Source: UMGS75 sp051872775 (GTDB taxonomy: Bacteria; Bacillota_I; Bacilli_A; ML615J-28; CAG-313). From it: a stretch of 42,494 bases of DNA. This document shows, one piece after another, positions 34,382 through 42,440 of the stretch. A program made the position numbers and the translations under genes. The stretch lies in NCBI GenBank assembly GCA_051872775.1, contig JBJEEE010000039.1, forward strand, positions 1 to 42,494, written 5' to 3'. The stretch's first letter is position 1. Each line of letters starts with the position of its first letter. A model generated the notes under the pieces. That model made no database searches. It was not told the DNA's origin and saw nothing but the letters and a program-made list of their open reading frames with translations.

Positions 34382-34648
34382 TTAGATGATTACTGCTTCT
34401 TGAACAACTCTTACTAAACGATAACGCTTAGTTGCGGAAAGTGGACGGCATTCCATAATTTCTACAGTATCGCCAACTTTTGCAATGTTTTGTTCATCAT
34501 GTGCAGTAAATTTCTTAGTATATTGAACTCTTTTACCATATAGTGGATGTCTACGATGAGTTTCAATTTTAACTGTAATTGTTTTATCGTTTACAGCTGA
34601 AACTACTACGCCAACATAAACCTTACGACTACATTTTCTTTCTTCCAT
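34382..34648 (-). CDS. rpsQ: 30S ribosomal protein S17
   Basis: The 88-residue OB-fold protein has YVGVVVSAVNDKTITVKIE, HPLYGKRVQYTKKFTAHDE and DTVEIMECRPLSATKRYRLV, hallmarks of S17. Confidence 0.98.
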   Translation of the reverse strand: MEERKCSRKVYVGVVVSAVNDKTITVKIETHRRHPLYGKRVQYTKKFTAHDEQNIAKVGDTVEIMECRPLSATKRYRLVRVVQEAVII

Positions 34649-34661
34649 AAGTTACCTCCGA

Positions 34662-34937
34662 TTACTTGCTTGATGCAGCAGCACGTTCAGTAAGAACAGT
34701 GTAGCATCTTGCAATTTCTTTCTTAACTTTCTTAAGTTGTGCTGTGTTTTCTAATTTACCAACAGCAGCTTGGAAACGTAAATTAAATAATTCTTGTTTT
34801 AATTCATTAATATGATTAAGAATTTCAGCATCAGTTAATTCGCGAATTTTTCCGGCAAGAGTTTTCTTTTCAGCGATCTTTTTTGCTAATTTTTTATCTA
34901 CTTTAGGTTCTTTTGGAGCTTTAGTTGTTCTAGCCAT
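34662..34937 (-). CDS. rpmC: 50S ribosomal protein L29 with N-terminal extension
   Basis: The C-terminal 65 residues are L29: IRELTDAEILNHINELKQEL, FNLRFQAAVGKLENTAQLKK, KKEIARCYTVLTE. The first ~27 residues (MARTTKAPKEPKVDKKLAKK) are an added basic, Lys-Ala-rich extension; usual L29 is about 65 residues. The ATG at 34937 shares a base with the rplP stop (TAATG). Confidence 0.96.
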   Translation of the reverse strand: MARTTKAPKEPKVDKKLAKKIAEKKTLAGKIRELTDAEILNHINELKQELFNLRFQAAVGKLENTAQLKKVKKEIARCYTVLTERAAASSK

Positions 34938-35356
34938 TAACAATCACCACTTTCTCTTGTTACAAATTTTGTTTTAACAGGTAATTTATGTGCAGCAAGT
35001 CTTAAAGCTTCACGTGCGATTTCTTCAGAAACGCCACCAACTTCAAACATTACTGTTCCATCTTTTACTACTGCTACATATCCATCAGGAGCACCTTTAC
35101 CGGAACCCATACGTACTTCCAATGGTTTCTTTGTTTTAATATTGTGAGGGAATATCTTAATCCAAACTTGTCCGTCACGCTTCATATAACGAGTCATTGC
35201 GATACGAGCTGCTTCAATTTGACGGTCAGTTATCCACGCACCTTCTAATGATTGAAGGCCAAATTCACCAAAAGTAACTGTTTTGCCACCTTTTGCTTTA
35301 CCTTCATAGCTTACGCGATGGGGACGACGATATTTAGTTCTTTTAGGCATTAACAT
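34937..35356 (-). CDS. rplP: 50S ribosomal protein L16
   Basis: The 139-residue protein has MLMPKRTKYRRPHRVSYEG, FGEFGLQSLEGAWITDRQIE, ARIAMTRYMKRDGQVWIKIF and VRMGSGKGAPDGYVAVVKDG, diagnostic of L16. Confidence 0.98.
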   Translation of the reverse strand: MLMPKRTKYRRPHRVSYEGKAKGGKTVTFGEFGLQSLEGAWITDRQIEAARIAMTRYMKRDGQVWIKIFPHNIKTKKPLEVRMGSGKGAPDGYVAVVKDGTVMFEVGGVSEEIAREALRLAAHKLPVKTKFVTRESGDC

Positions 35357-35358
35357 AA

Positions 35359-36024
35359 TTATTTAGCCTCCTTTTTTGAATTTTTACTTTCAGGTAAGAT
35401 TTCACCTTTATTAATCCAAACTTTAACTCCTAACTTTCCATAAGTAGTAGCTGCTTCAGCTAATGCATAATCTATATTTGCACGAAGAGTATGTAGAGGA
35501 ACGCTTCCTTCAATATATCCTTCGCTTCTAGCAATTTCAGCACCGCCTAAACGACCTGAAATTTTTGTTTTAATACCTTTAGCACCAGCTTTTAAAGCTT
35601 TTTGGATTGCCATCTTTTGTACACGACGGAATGAAGCACGATTTTCAAGGTCTTCAGCCATCTTACGAGCAACTAGTGTTGCGTCTTTATCTGCTTCAGC
35701 TTGTTTAATTTCAACAACAGAAATATATACATTTTTACCTGTTAATTTTTGTAATGCTGCAACAGCTTCATTTTTCTTAGCGCCACCAGCACCAATTACA
35801 AGACCAGGTTTAGCTGCATGGACTACAACGATTACTCTTTTACCTGTACGTTTAATTTCCATATGTGAAACATATGCAGCTTTATAAAATTTATTTAAGA
35901 ATGCTCTTATTTTTAAGTCTTCATGTAATAAATCAGCAACTTTTGTTTTTGGTGCATACCATTTTGCATCCCAATCACGGATAATGCCAATTCTCATGCC
36001 GACTGGATTAACCTTTTGACCCAT
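35359..36024 (-). CDS. rpsC: 30S ribosomal protein S3
   Basis: The 221-residue protein begins MGQKVNPVGMRIGIIRDWDA and has a KH domain (VIGAGGAKKNE) and C-terminal domain GAKGIKTKISGRLGGAEIAR, SVPLHTLRANIDYALAEA. The KH loop is GAGG instead of the common GKGG. Confidence 0.98.
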   Translation of the reverse strand: MGQKVNPVGMRIGIIRDWDAKWYAPKTKVADLLHEDLKIRAFLNKFYKAAYVSHMEIKRTGKRVIVVVHAAKPGLVIGAGGAKKNEAVAALQKLTGKNVYISVVEIKQAEADKDATLVARKMAEDLENRASFRRVQKMAIQKALKAGAKGIKTKISGRLGGAEIARSEGYIEGSVPLHTLRANIDYALAEAATTYGKLGVKVWINKGEILPESKNSKKEAK

Positions 36025-36034
36025 ATGTTTCCTC

Positions 36035-36376
36035 CTAGTTTTGACCGTCAGACACTACAACTGTAATGTGACTAGTTCTTTTTAAAATTCTATTACCGCT
36101 ACCTTTGGCTCTTGCGCGGAATCTCTTTAATGTTGCACCTGGATTAACGTAGATTTCTTTTACAAATAAGCTTTCTACATCAAGGCCAAGATTATGTTCT
36201 GCGTTAGCTACAGCGGAATTTAATACTTTTAATACATCTTCTTTAACTGTTGATTCGCAATTATTTAAAATTGCAACAGCAAGACCTACTTTTTTACCAC
36301 GAATTAGATCCACAACTAAACGAGTTTTGCGTGGAGAAATTCTAAGTGATTTTGCAACTGCTCTTACTTCTGCCAT
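36035..36376 (-). CDS. rplV: 50S ribosomal protein L22
   Basis: The 113-residue protein has LRISPRKTRLVVDLIRGKKV, LNSAVANAEHNLGLD and the hairpin FRARAKGSGNRILKRTSHIT, typical of L22 lining the exit tunnel. Confidence 0.98.
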   Translation of the reverse strand: MAEVRAVAKSLRISPRKTRLVVDLIRGKKVGLAVAILNNCESTVKEDVLKVLNSAVANAEHNLGLDVESLFVKEIYVNPGATLKRFRARAKGSGNRILKRTSHITVVVSDGQN

Positions 36377-36386
36377 ACTTTACCTC

Positions 36387-36662
36387 CTATTTAGCTGCTT
36401 TCTTGTCTTTTCCGTGACCACGGTATGTTCTTGTTGGAGCGAATTCACCGAATTTATGTCCAACCATATCTTCAGTTACATATACAGGAAGATGTTCCTT
36501 ACCATTGTAAATCGCAACAGTATGTCCAACAAATTCTGGATAAATTGTTGATCTTCTTGACCAAGTTTGAATAACTTTCTTTTGATTTGCTTCATTTAAT
36601 TTAACAACTTTATTCATTAAATGTTGATCAATAAAAGGTCCTTTTTTAAGTGAACGTGCCAT
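36387..36662 (-). CDS. rpsS: 30S ribosomal protein S19
   Basis: The 91-residue protein begins MARSLKKGPFIDQHLMNKV and has TWSRRSTIYPEFVGHTVAIY, VTEDMVGHKFGEFAPTRTYR, diagnostic of S19. Confidence 0.98.
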   Translation of the reverse strand: MARSLKKGPFIDQHLMNKVVKLNEANQKKVIQTWSRRSTIYPEFVGHTVAIYNGKEHLPVYVTEDMVGHKFGEFAPTRTYRGHGKDKKAAK

Positions 36663-36677
36663 ATATGCATTCCCTCC

Positions 36678-37508
36678 TTAACCATTTCTACGACGAACGA
36701 TAAGACGGTTCGTTTTATTTTTAGATTTTCTTGTCTTAAGACCAAGAGCAATTTTACCCCAAGGAGTCATTGGTGATTTACGTCCAATTGGTTGACGTCC
36801 TTCACCACCACCATGAGGGTGATCGTTAGGGTTCATAACAGAACCACGAACTGTAGGGCGGATACCCATATGACGAGTACGACCAGCTTTACCTACATTT
36901 ACTAGTTCATGATCGGCATTACCAACAGCACCGATTGTAGCACGACATACGCCTAATACACGACGTACTTCGCCACTAGTTAAACGGATTAGTACATAAC
37001 GTTCTTCACGTCCTAGAATTTGAGCACTACTACCTGCTGCTCTAACTAATTGAGCTCCATGTCCTTGGTGTAATTCAATATTATGAATTGTTGTACCAAC
37101 AGGAATGTTAGCAATTGGTAAGCAGTTACCTACTGTGATATCAACATTTTCACCAGAATAAATTGACATACCAACCTTTAATCCTTCAGGTGCAATAATG
37201 TATCTCTTTTCACCATCAACATAATTAATTAATGCAATATTTGCACTACGATTTGGATCGTATTCAATAGTTGCAACTTTTCCTTCAATACCGTCTTTAT
37301 CTCTCTTAAAGTCGATGATACGATATTTTCTCTTTTCGCCGCCGCCTTTATGACGAACAGTGATTCGACCATATGAGTTACGACCACTATTCTTAGAAAG
37401 TGGAGCTAATAGACTTTTCTCAGGAGTATCAGTTGTGATTTCTTCGTATGTTAATACTGACATATTACGACGACCATTAGTCGTTGCTTTATATTTTTTT
37501 ACAGCCAT
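36678..37508 (-). CDS. rplB: 50S ribosomal protein L2
   Basis: The 276-residue protein has GRNSYGRITVRHKGGGEKRK, GHGAQLVRAAGSSAQILGRE, GIRPTVRGSVMNPNDHPHGG and the GEGRQPIGRKSPMTPWGK loop containing the conserved His near the peptidyl transferase centre. Confidence 0.98.
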   Translation of the reverse strand: MAVKKYKATTNGRRNMSVLTYEEITTDTPEKSLLAPLSKNSGRNSYGRITVRHKGGGEKRKYRIIDFKRDKDGIEGKVATIEYDPNRSANIALINYVDGEKRYIIAPEGLKVGMSIYSGENVDITVGNCLPIANIPVGTTIHNIELHQGHGAQLVRAAGSSAQILGREERYVLIRLTSGEVRRVLGVCRATIGAVGNADHELVNVGKAGRTRHMGIRPTVRGSVMNPNDHPHGGGEGRQPIGRKSPMTPWGKIALGLKTRKSKNKTNRLIVRRRNG

Positions 37509-37520
37509 GATAACCTCCTA

Positions 37521-37808
37521 TTAAATTTCAAATTTGTCGATTGTTTGACCAGCACTAAGACGAACGATTGCTTTCTTGTATGCTGATTTAAAACCTTCAA
37601 ATCTTTGCATTCTTTTTGCTTTAGTGTGAACATTAACTGTTCTAACTTCTTCAACTGTAACATTGAAAATCTTCTCAACTGCTTCTTTAATTTCAGTTTT
37701 TGTTGCCTTTGAATCTACTTCAAAAGTGTATTGTAGTTGTTTTTCAACTAAGCCACTTGTTTTTTCAGTAATAATTGGTCTTTTAATAACATCATAAATT
37801 GATTTCAT
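37521..37808 (-). CDS. rplW: 50S ribosomal protein L23
   Basis: The 95-residue protein has YDVIKRPIITEKTSGLVEK, YTFEVDSKATKTEIKEAVEK and FNVTVEEVRTVNV, typical of L23 at the tunnel exit. It overlaps rplD by one base (TAATG). Confidence 0.98.
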   Translation of the reverse strand: MKSIYDVIKRPIITEKTSGLVEKQLQYTFEVDSKATKTEIKEAVEKIFNVTVEEVRTVNVHTKAKRMQRFEGFKSAYKKAIVRLSAGQTIDKFEI

Positions 37809-38434
37809 TATTTAAGTACCTCCTCAAACTTTTCAACAGCAGCTTTTGTTATAACTAAGCTGTTTACATTCATCATTTCATATACAGAAATGTGATTATA
37901 TTGTTCAACTAGTAAATATGGTAAATTGTGACCAGCAATCTCAACGTTTGCGTTAACATCTTCGATTACAACCGCAACTTTTCTTCCATTTACTTTTAAA
38001 TCTTCAAGAACTTTTACTAAGCTCTTTGTCTTAAAATCAGCAAGTTCAAGAGTATCAACTACATAGATTTGACCTTCGCGTACTTTTGAACTTAATGCAC
38101 ATCTCATTGCAAGACGAGCAACTTTTTTATTTACTTTTAATTCATACTTTCTTGGTACTGGTGCAAATACAACACCGCCGCCTCTAAATTGAGGAGCACG
38201 AATTGTTCCTTGACGAGCGCGTCCTGTACCTTTTTGACGCCATGGTTTCTTTCCACCACCACTAACTTCTGAACGAGTCTTTGCTTTTTGTGTTCCTTGG
38301 CGTTTTGCAGCTTGTTCTGCAATAATTGTATCGAAAATAGCTTGTTGGTGATCTTCAACACCAAATACTTCTTCACTTAATTCTAATTCACCAACTTGTG
38401 AACCAGTTTGATTGTATAATACAACTTTAGGCAT
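37808..38434 (-). CDS. rplD: 50S ribosomal protein L4
   Basis: The 208-residue protein has RSEVSGGGKKPWRQKGTGRA, RQGTIRAPQFRGGGVVFAP and the C-terminal globular part. L4 is the expected autogenous repressor of this operon by binding the leader RNA at 39433-39549. That role is known for Escherichia coli and predicted for Bacilli. Confidence 0.98.
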   Translation of the reverse strand: MPKVVLYNQTGSQVGELELSEEVFGVEDHQQAIFDTIIAEQAAKRQGTQKAKTRSEVSGGGKKPWRQKGTGRARQGTIRAPQFRGGGVVFAPVPRKYELKVNKKVARLAMRCALSSKVREGQIYVVDTLELADFKTKSLVKVLEDLKVNGRKVAVVIEDVNANVEIAGHNLPYLLVEQYNHISVYEMMNVNSLVITKAAVEKFEEVLK

Positions 38435-38447
38435 AATTGACTCCTTT

Positions 38448-39107
38448 CTATGCTAGTGCTTCAGGGTTAATTTCTGGTTTCTTTGCTTTAACTGCATTCT
38501 TAACAATAACATAAGAATTGATTGCACCAGGTACGCTACCCTTAATTAAAATTACATTGTTTTCTTGATCATACTTAACAAATTCAAGATTTTGAACTGT
38601 CTTTGTTTCTCCGCCCATACGTCCAGGCATTTTCTTTCCTGGTTTAATACGTGCAGGTTGAATTGAACCCATTGAACCAGTTCCACGATGATATCCAGAA
38701 CCGTGTGCAGCAGGTCCTAAATGGAAATTGTGACGTTTGATTACACCTTGATATCCTTTACCTTTAGATGTACCAGTAACATCTACTAATTCTCCAACAA
38801 AAAAGATATTTCCTTTTACCTCTTGTCCAACTTCGAACGCTAGCATTTCTTCCCCAGCGATTTCTTGAATGAAGCGCTTAGGGGCTGTGTTAACTTTCGC
38901 AACGTGTCCTAATTCAGGTTTAGTTGCAAGACGATTTGGTTTATCACAATATCCAAGTTGAATTGCGTTATAACCATCAGTTTTTACAGTCTTTTTTTGT
39001 AATACTACATTCGGAGTTACTTCAATTACTGTAACAGGGATTAAAGTTCCTGTTTCAGAAAAAACTTGTGTCATTCCGACTTTCTTACCTAAGATTCCTT
39101 TGGCCAT
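38448..39107 (-). CDS. rplC: 50S ribosomal protein L3
   Basis: The 219-residue protein has GILGKKVGMTQVFSETG, GTSKGKGYQGVIKRHNF, GSGYHRGTGSMGSIQPARI and GKKMPGRMGGETKTVQNL, diagnostic of L3. Confidence 0.98.
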   Translation of the reverse strand: MAKGILGKKVGMTQVFSETGTLIPVTVIEVTPNVVLQKKTVKTDGYNAIQLGYCDKPNRLATKPELGHVAKVNTAPKRFIQEIAGEEMLAFEVGQEVKGNIFFVGELVDVTGTSKGKGYQGVIKRHNFHLGPAAHGSGYHRGTGSMGSIQPARIKPGKKMPGRMGGETKTVQNLEFVKYDQENNVILIKGSVPGAINSYVIVKNAVKAKKPEINPEALA

Positions 39108-39123
39108 GAGTGCACCTTCCTTT

Positions 39124-39432
39124 CTATTTTAGTACAATTTCTACACCAGATGGAAGTTCTAAGTGAACTAACGCATCCATTGTTTTTGGAGTAATATTTA
39201 CGATGTCGATTAAACGTTTGTGAGTACGACGTTCAAATTGTTCACGACTATCTTTATCTTTGTGTGGTGAACGAATAATAGTAAACACTTCTCTTTCTGT
39301 TGGTAGTGGAATAGGGCCAGAAACTTTTGAACCAGTTCTCTTAGCTGTTTCCACAATCTTTTTCGCAGATTCATCAAGTAATCTGTGATCATAAGATAAT
39401 AATCTTATTCTTAATTTCTTTTCTTTTGCCAT
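39124..39432 (-). CDS. rpsJ: 30S ribosomal protein S10
   Basis: The 102-residue protein has KLRIRLLSYDHRLLDESAKK, GPIPLPTEREVFTIIRSPHK and RRTHKRLIDI, typical of S10. The start is the ATG at 39432, preceded by AGGAGG; a GTG at 39495 would read part of the leader RNA as protein. It is the first gene of the S10 operon. Confidence 0.98.
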   Translation of the reverse strand: MAKEKKLRIRLLSYDHRLLDESAKKIVETAKRTGSKVSGPIPLPTEREVFTIIRSPHKDKDSREQFERRTHKRLIDIVNITPKTMDALVHLELPSGVEIVLK

Positions 39433-39549
39433 GTTTAACCTCCTAGATTTTTCTAAGCATGGGCTCCATCCGAATTCCCTGACCATACGCACCACGGCAA
39501 CTCATCCGTGCGTGTCAGCAACCTCGCATATCTTTGCCCGTTTTTAGCC
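39433..39549 (-). ncRNA. S10-operon leader RNA (probable L4-binding autoregulatory element)
   Basis: Between the promoter and rpsJ is a GC-richer 117-base leader unlike the surrounding AT-rich gaps. On the minus strand it reads GCGAGGTTGCTGACACG, then a strong hairpin. CACGG pairs with CCGTG around an ATGAGTTG loop, outer ACG pairs CGT, and CTGAC pairs GTCAG. An outer GGGC (39539-39536) pairs GCCC (39464-39461), closing the structure shortly before the rpsJ ribosome binding site. The GGTTGCTGACACG block matches my memory of the S10 leader of Bacilli. Repression by L4 is known for this class but not shown here. Confidence 0.82.
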
Positions 39550-39555
39550 TTGTAT

Positions 39556-39584
39556 ATTATACTCATATTGCCCTTTTAATTCAA
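39556..39584 (-). promoter_or_regulatory. Promoter of the S10-spc-alpha operon
   Basis: On the minus strand TTGAAT (39584-39579), a 17-base spacer and a perfect TATAAT (39561-39556) lie just upstream of the structured leader. No other promoter as good is visible within the following 14.5 kb. Confidence 0.85.
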
Positions 39585-39662
39585 ACATTTTGCTCTGTTT
39601 TTATATATTTTACTTTAAGATTTTCAAAAGTTAAATAAATACTTATTGATTATTTCCTATAT

Positions 39663-39707
39663 AAAAGATAAAAGATAAAAGATAGAGAATTGTTTTCTCT
39701 ATCTTTT
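39663..39707 (-). terminator. Terminator after the phosphodiester glycosidase-like gene
   Basis: A 13-bp perfect stem AAAAGATAGAGAA / TTCTCTATCTTTT (39677-39707) with a 5-base loop. On the minus strand the T-rich tail repeats TTTTATC, because AAAAGAT occurs three times in tandem at 39664-39684. Confidence 0.88.
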
Positions 39708-39712
39708 GTTTA

Positions 39713-42424
39713 TTAATGTTTCTTTCTAATTACTAATACTAGTAAACTTAATGCAGATGTAAGCGTAATGACTAGTTCAGCACTCTTCTTACAGCCACAG
39801 CCTTTCTTAGCAGGTTCTTCTACTTTTTCAAATACGGCATTTAAGACTACATCTTCTTTTACTTCACTTGAAATCTTAGTAACGATTTCGCCATTTAATT
39901 CCCAACCTTTAAATGTATAGCCTTCTTTAGTGGCAGGATTTAATACTACTTCTTCTCCTTCTGTAAATTCTGTAGGATTTGAACTACTATTTACTCCACC
40001 ATTTAAGTTATATGTAATTGTGTGTTTAACAATATTCTTTTCAAAGATTGCTTTTAATGATACATCTTCTTTTACTTCACTTGAAATCTTAGTAACGATT
40101 TCACCATTTAACTCCCAACCTTTAAATGTATAACCTTCTTTAGTGGCAGGACTTAATACTACTTCTTCTCCTTCTGTAAATTCAGTAGGATTTGAACTGC
40201 TATTTACTCCACCATCTAAGTCGTATGTAATAGTGTGTTTTACTTCTGGAACAGTTTCGTGTCCTGTTTGAAGGGTTTCACTCTTAATTTCACTATTATA
40301 TGCAGTTCCATTTTCATATTGTAATACTAATACAAATTTATATTCATTATTTGCTAAATCAATATTTGTAATTTGTTTTGTTCCTTGGAAAGTTGTTAAT
40401 TCTTCTTCTTGAGAATTATTAATCTTAATATATGCTCTTACCACTACATTATCAGGATCAGAATAGGCATAACTTAAGATAACTTTTGTATCATATGATC
40501 TTGCTACTTCAAATTTAGTTATTTGTGGTAACTCATAACTTAATGTTTTAATCTTTTTAGTTTCAGTTCCTTGATATACATTACCTGTATCTGGTTCTAC
40601 ACAATTATATGTGATTACAGCTTCATATTCGGTATCTTCGATTAAATCTGTTATTAATAATTCAGAATTAGATCCCATTACATATTCAGTTCCACCAATT
40701 GTTACTTTTACATCTTGGAACCAACTTGCATAGGCTGTTTCTCGTTTTACTAGTTTAATACTTGTCTTGTTTGCATCTTCAAATACCAGACCACTTGATG
40801 GCATATTAAATGGTTTAGTTTTAATTTTAACTTTATATGAACCATTTTGAATAACACTACTATCTGTTTCAGATGGCACTTTGTATTGAATTGTTGCAAC
40901 ATATTCAGTATCTTCTTTTAAACCTTCAACTGTGGCAACACCATCAACCATATCGGCTGATTTTCCATCGATTGTTACTTTTACATCTGTTAATTGACTA
41001 CTAATATTAGTTTCATTTAGAACAAATCTAGCTGTTGTTCTTGTTGTATTCTTAACATCCCAACTAATGCCAGGATCACGCATTACAAATAAAATAACGT
41101 TACCTATGCTTCTTTCAGAACCATCACTTGGAATATTAACTATTTCTAGTTCATTATATTCATTTCTAACTGCTAAAGTTGCACTACCACCACCATCAAG
41201 GTTGTACGCAGTCTTACAGCCAGCAAGACGCATTAATTCACCAGCTTCAAAGCAACTTAGACCAGTATGACCATGAACTTCATCACGTCCATCAATATCC
41301 ATCATTACAACAGATCCATCTTCTTTAAAGCCAATTACCATACGTGGTTTAACAGCTGTTTTTTCATCATATTGACCAAATGTGTCACATGACTCTTTCC
41401 ACATTGGTTCATAATTACTTAGTACTTGATTTACATATCCACAAGCACTGTCAACTGTAGCCCATTCGCCATTTAAATCAAATTGACATTTAACATAATT
41501 ATTAACACTTAATTTATCATCTAATGAGCCATCTTTTGATACTAAATAGAATTCTCTAACAACGACACCATCTCTTTCCGCAAGAGGTTTTGAATTAGTT
41601 GTAAGATCATTTACCACTTTTTCAATCGTACCTTTAACGAAAGGTTTACGATTATAATTAACGCTACGACATAAATCATATCTGCCAACATAAACAGTAT
41701 AACCCGTTAAGTCATATGTATCTAACGCATCTTTAGTATAAAGAGTTATTCCTGTTTCACTAGGGGTAGTATTATATGCGGCAATATTTAAATCAGCTAA
41801 TTCTTCATAATGATTAGCAGCATAACTTTCTTTACTATTATAAATATGAAGACTCATTGTATTATCAAGTGTAGGAGTACCTACAATTAATTCACCATTT
41901 GCCTTCCAACCAATAACATCACGATCGGGACCGCCAATAACATATGGTCTAACTACTTCACCATCTTGAACCATTAGGTTAGTAGCTTCACCTGTATCAT
42001 TAATATGGAACCATTCACCGTTTGCGGCCGCAACAACAATCCAACCTGGATGAGTTGCTTCATAATCTTTAGCGGTTGCAGTAGTAGTTGTTGCTTTAAA
42101 ACCATCAGCTGTACCTTTACTCCATGTAACAATTTTAACATCTTCTGATGAAGAAGGTAAATCAACCCATTGATAAGTTTGAGGTTTTAAACCATAATAC
42201 TTACTTGATGAATCAAGATAACCAGCATAATAAGTATCAGCAGCTTGTTTATAAACTGTTCCACCACCAAGGAAATAATTTACTTCTAATTCACTACGAT
42301 TAATTACATATTGCGAATCATTTGAATTGCTATTTTCATCTATAGCTCTAACATTCATAAAACTTAAAGATGAACAAACAAAAATACTTAAAAATGTAAA
42401 TATACTAATTAATATTTTCTTCAT
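39713..42424 (-). CDS. Secreted phosphodiester glycosidase-like protein with FN3-like and InlB-type repeat domains
   Basis: A 903-residue surface protein. The signal peptide is about 1-27 (cleavage near VRA). A NAGPA-type (pfam09992) domain spans roughly 125-450, with AAANGEWF (133-139), KPRMVIGFKEDGSVVMMDID (359-378), GHTGLSCFEAGELM (385-398) and NLDGGGSATL (408-417). Such enzymes cut N-acetylglucosamine or related sugars from phosphodiester linkages, for example in cell wall or glycan polymers. About three FN3-like units follow (460-725), then two nearly identical InlB/Flg_new repeats (730-800 and 801-870). The C-terminus is GCGCKK plus one hydrophobic segment and RKKH, a sorting-like tail without LPxTG. 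Sixteen bases after the upstream gene, with AAGGAG, so co-transcribed. The substrate is unknown. Confidence 0.88.
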   Translation of the reverse strand: MKKILISIFTFLSIFVCSSLSFMNVRAIDENSNSNDSQYVINRSELEVNYFLGGGTVYKQAADTYYAGYLDSSSKYYGLKPQTYQWVDLPSSSEDVKIVTWSKGTADGFKATTTTATAKDYEATHPGWIVVAAANGEWFHINDTGEATNLMVQDGEVVRPYVIGGPDRDVIGWKANGELIVGTPTLDNTMSLHIYNSKESYAANHYEELADLNIAAYNTTPSETGITLYTKDALDTYDLTGYTVYVGRYDLCRSVNYNRKPFVKGTIEKVVNDLTTNSKPLAERDGVVVREFYLVSKDGSLDDKLSVNNYVKCQFDLNGEWATVDSACGYVNQVLSNYEPMWKESCDTFGQYDEKTAVKPRMVIGFKEDGSVVMMDIDGRDEVHGHTGLSCFEAGELMRLAGCKTAYNLDGGGSATLAVRNEYNELEIVNIPSDGSERSIGNVILFVMRDPGISWDVKNTTRTTARFVLNETNISSQLTDVKVTIDGKSADMVDGVATVEGLKEDTEYVATIQYKVPSETDSSVIQNGSYKVKIKTKPFNMPSSGLVFEDANKTSIKLVKRETAYASWFQDVKVTIGGTEYVMGSNSELLITDLIEDTEYEAVITYNCVEPDTGNVYQGTETKKIKTLSYELPQITKFEVARSYDTKVILSYAYSDPDNVVVRAYIKINNSQEEELTTFQGTKQITNIDLANNEYKFVLVLQYENGTAYNSEIKSETLQTGHETVPEVKHTITYDLDGGVNSSSNPTEFTEGEEVVLSPATKEGYTFKGWELNGEIVTKISSEVKEDVSLKAIFEKNIVKHTITYNLNGGVNSSSNPTEFTEGEEVVLNPATKEGYTFKGWELNGEIVTKISSEVKEDVVLNAVFEKVEEPAKKGCGCKKSAELVITLTSALSLLVLVIRKKH
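39815..40237 (-). repeat. Two tandem ~213-bp repeats coding for InlB-type domains
   Basis: Codons 730-870. The two units differ at few bases over about 180, so the duplication is recent or is kept uniform by recombination. Each begins HTITY and contains EGYTFKGWELNGEIVTK. Confidence 0.9.
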
Positions 42425-42440
42425 AATGTTCTCCTTATAA

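Noticed and set aside
39432..39495. Longer rpsJ start (GTG at 39495)
   Set aside because: The extra 21 codons come from the structured leader RNA and are absent from S10 proteins; the ATG at 39432 has AGGAGG.
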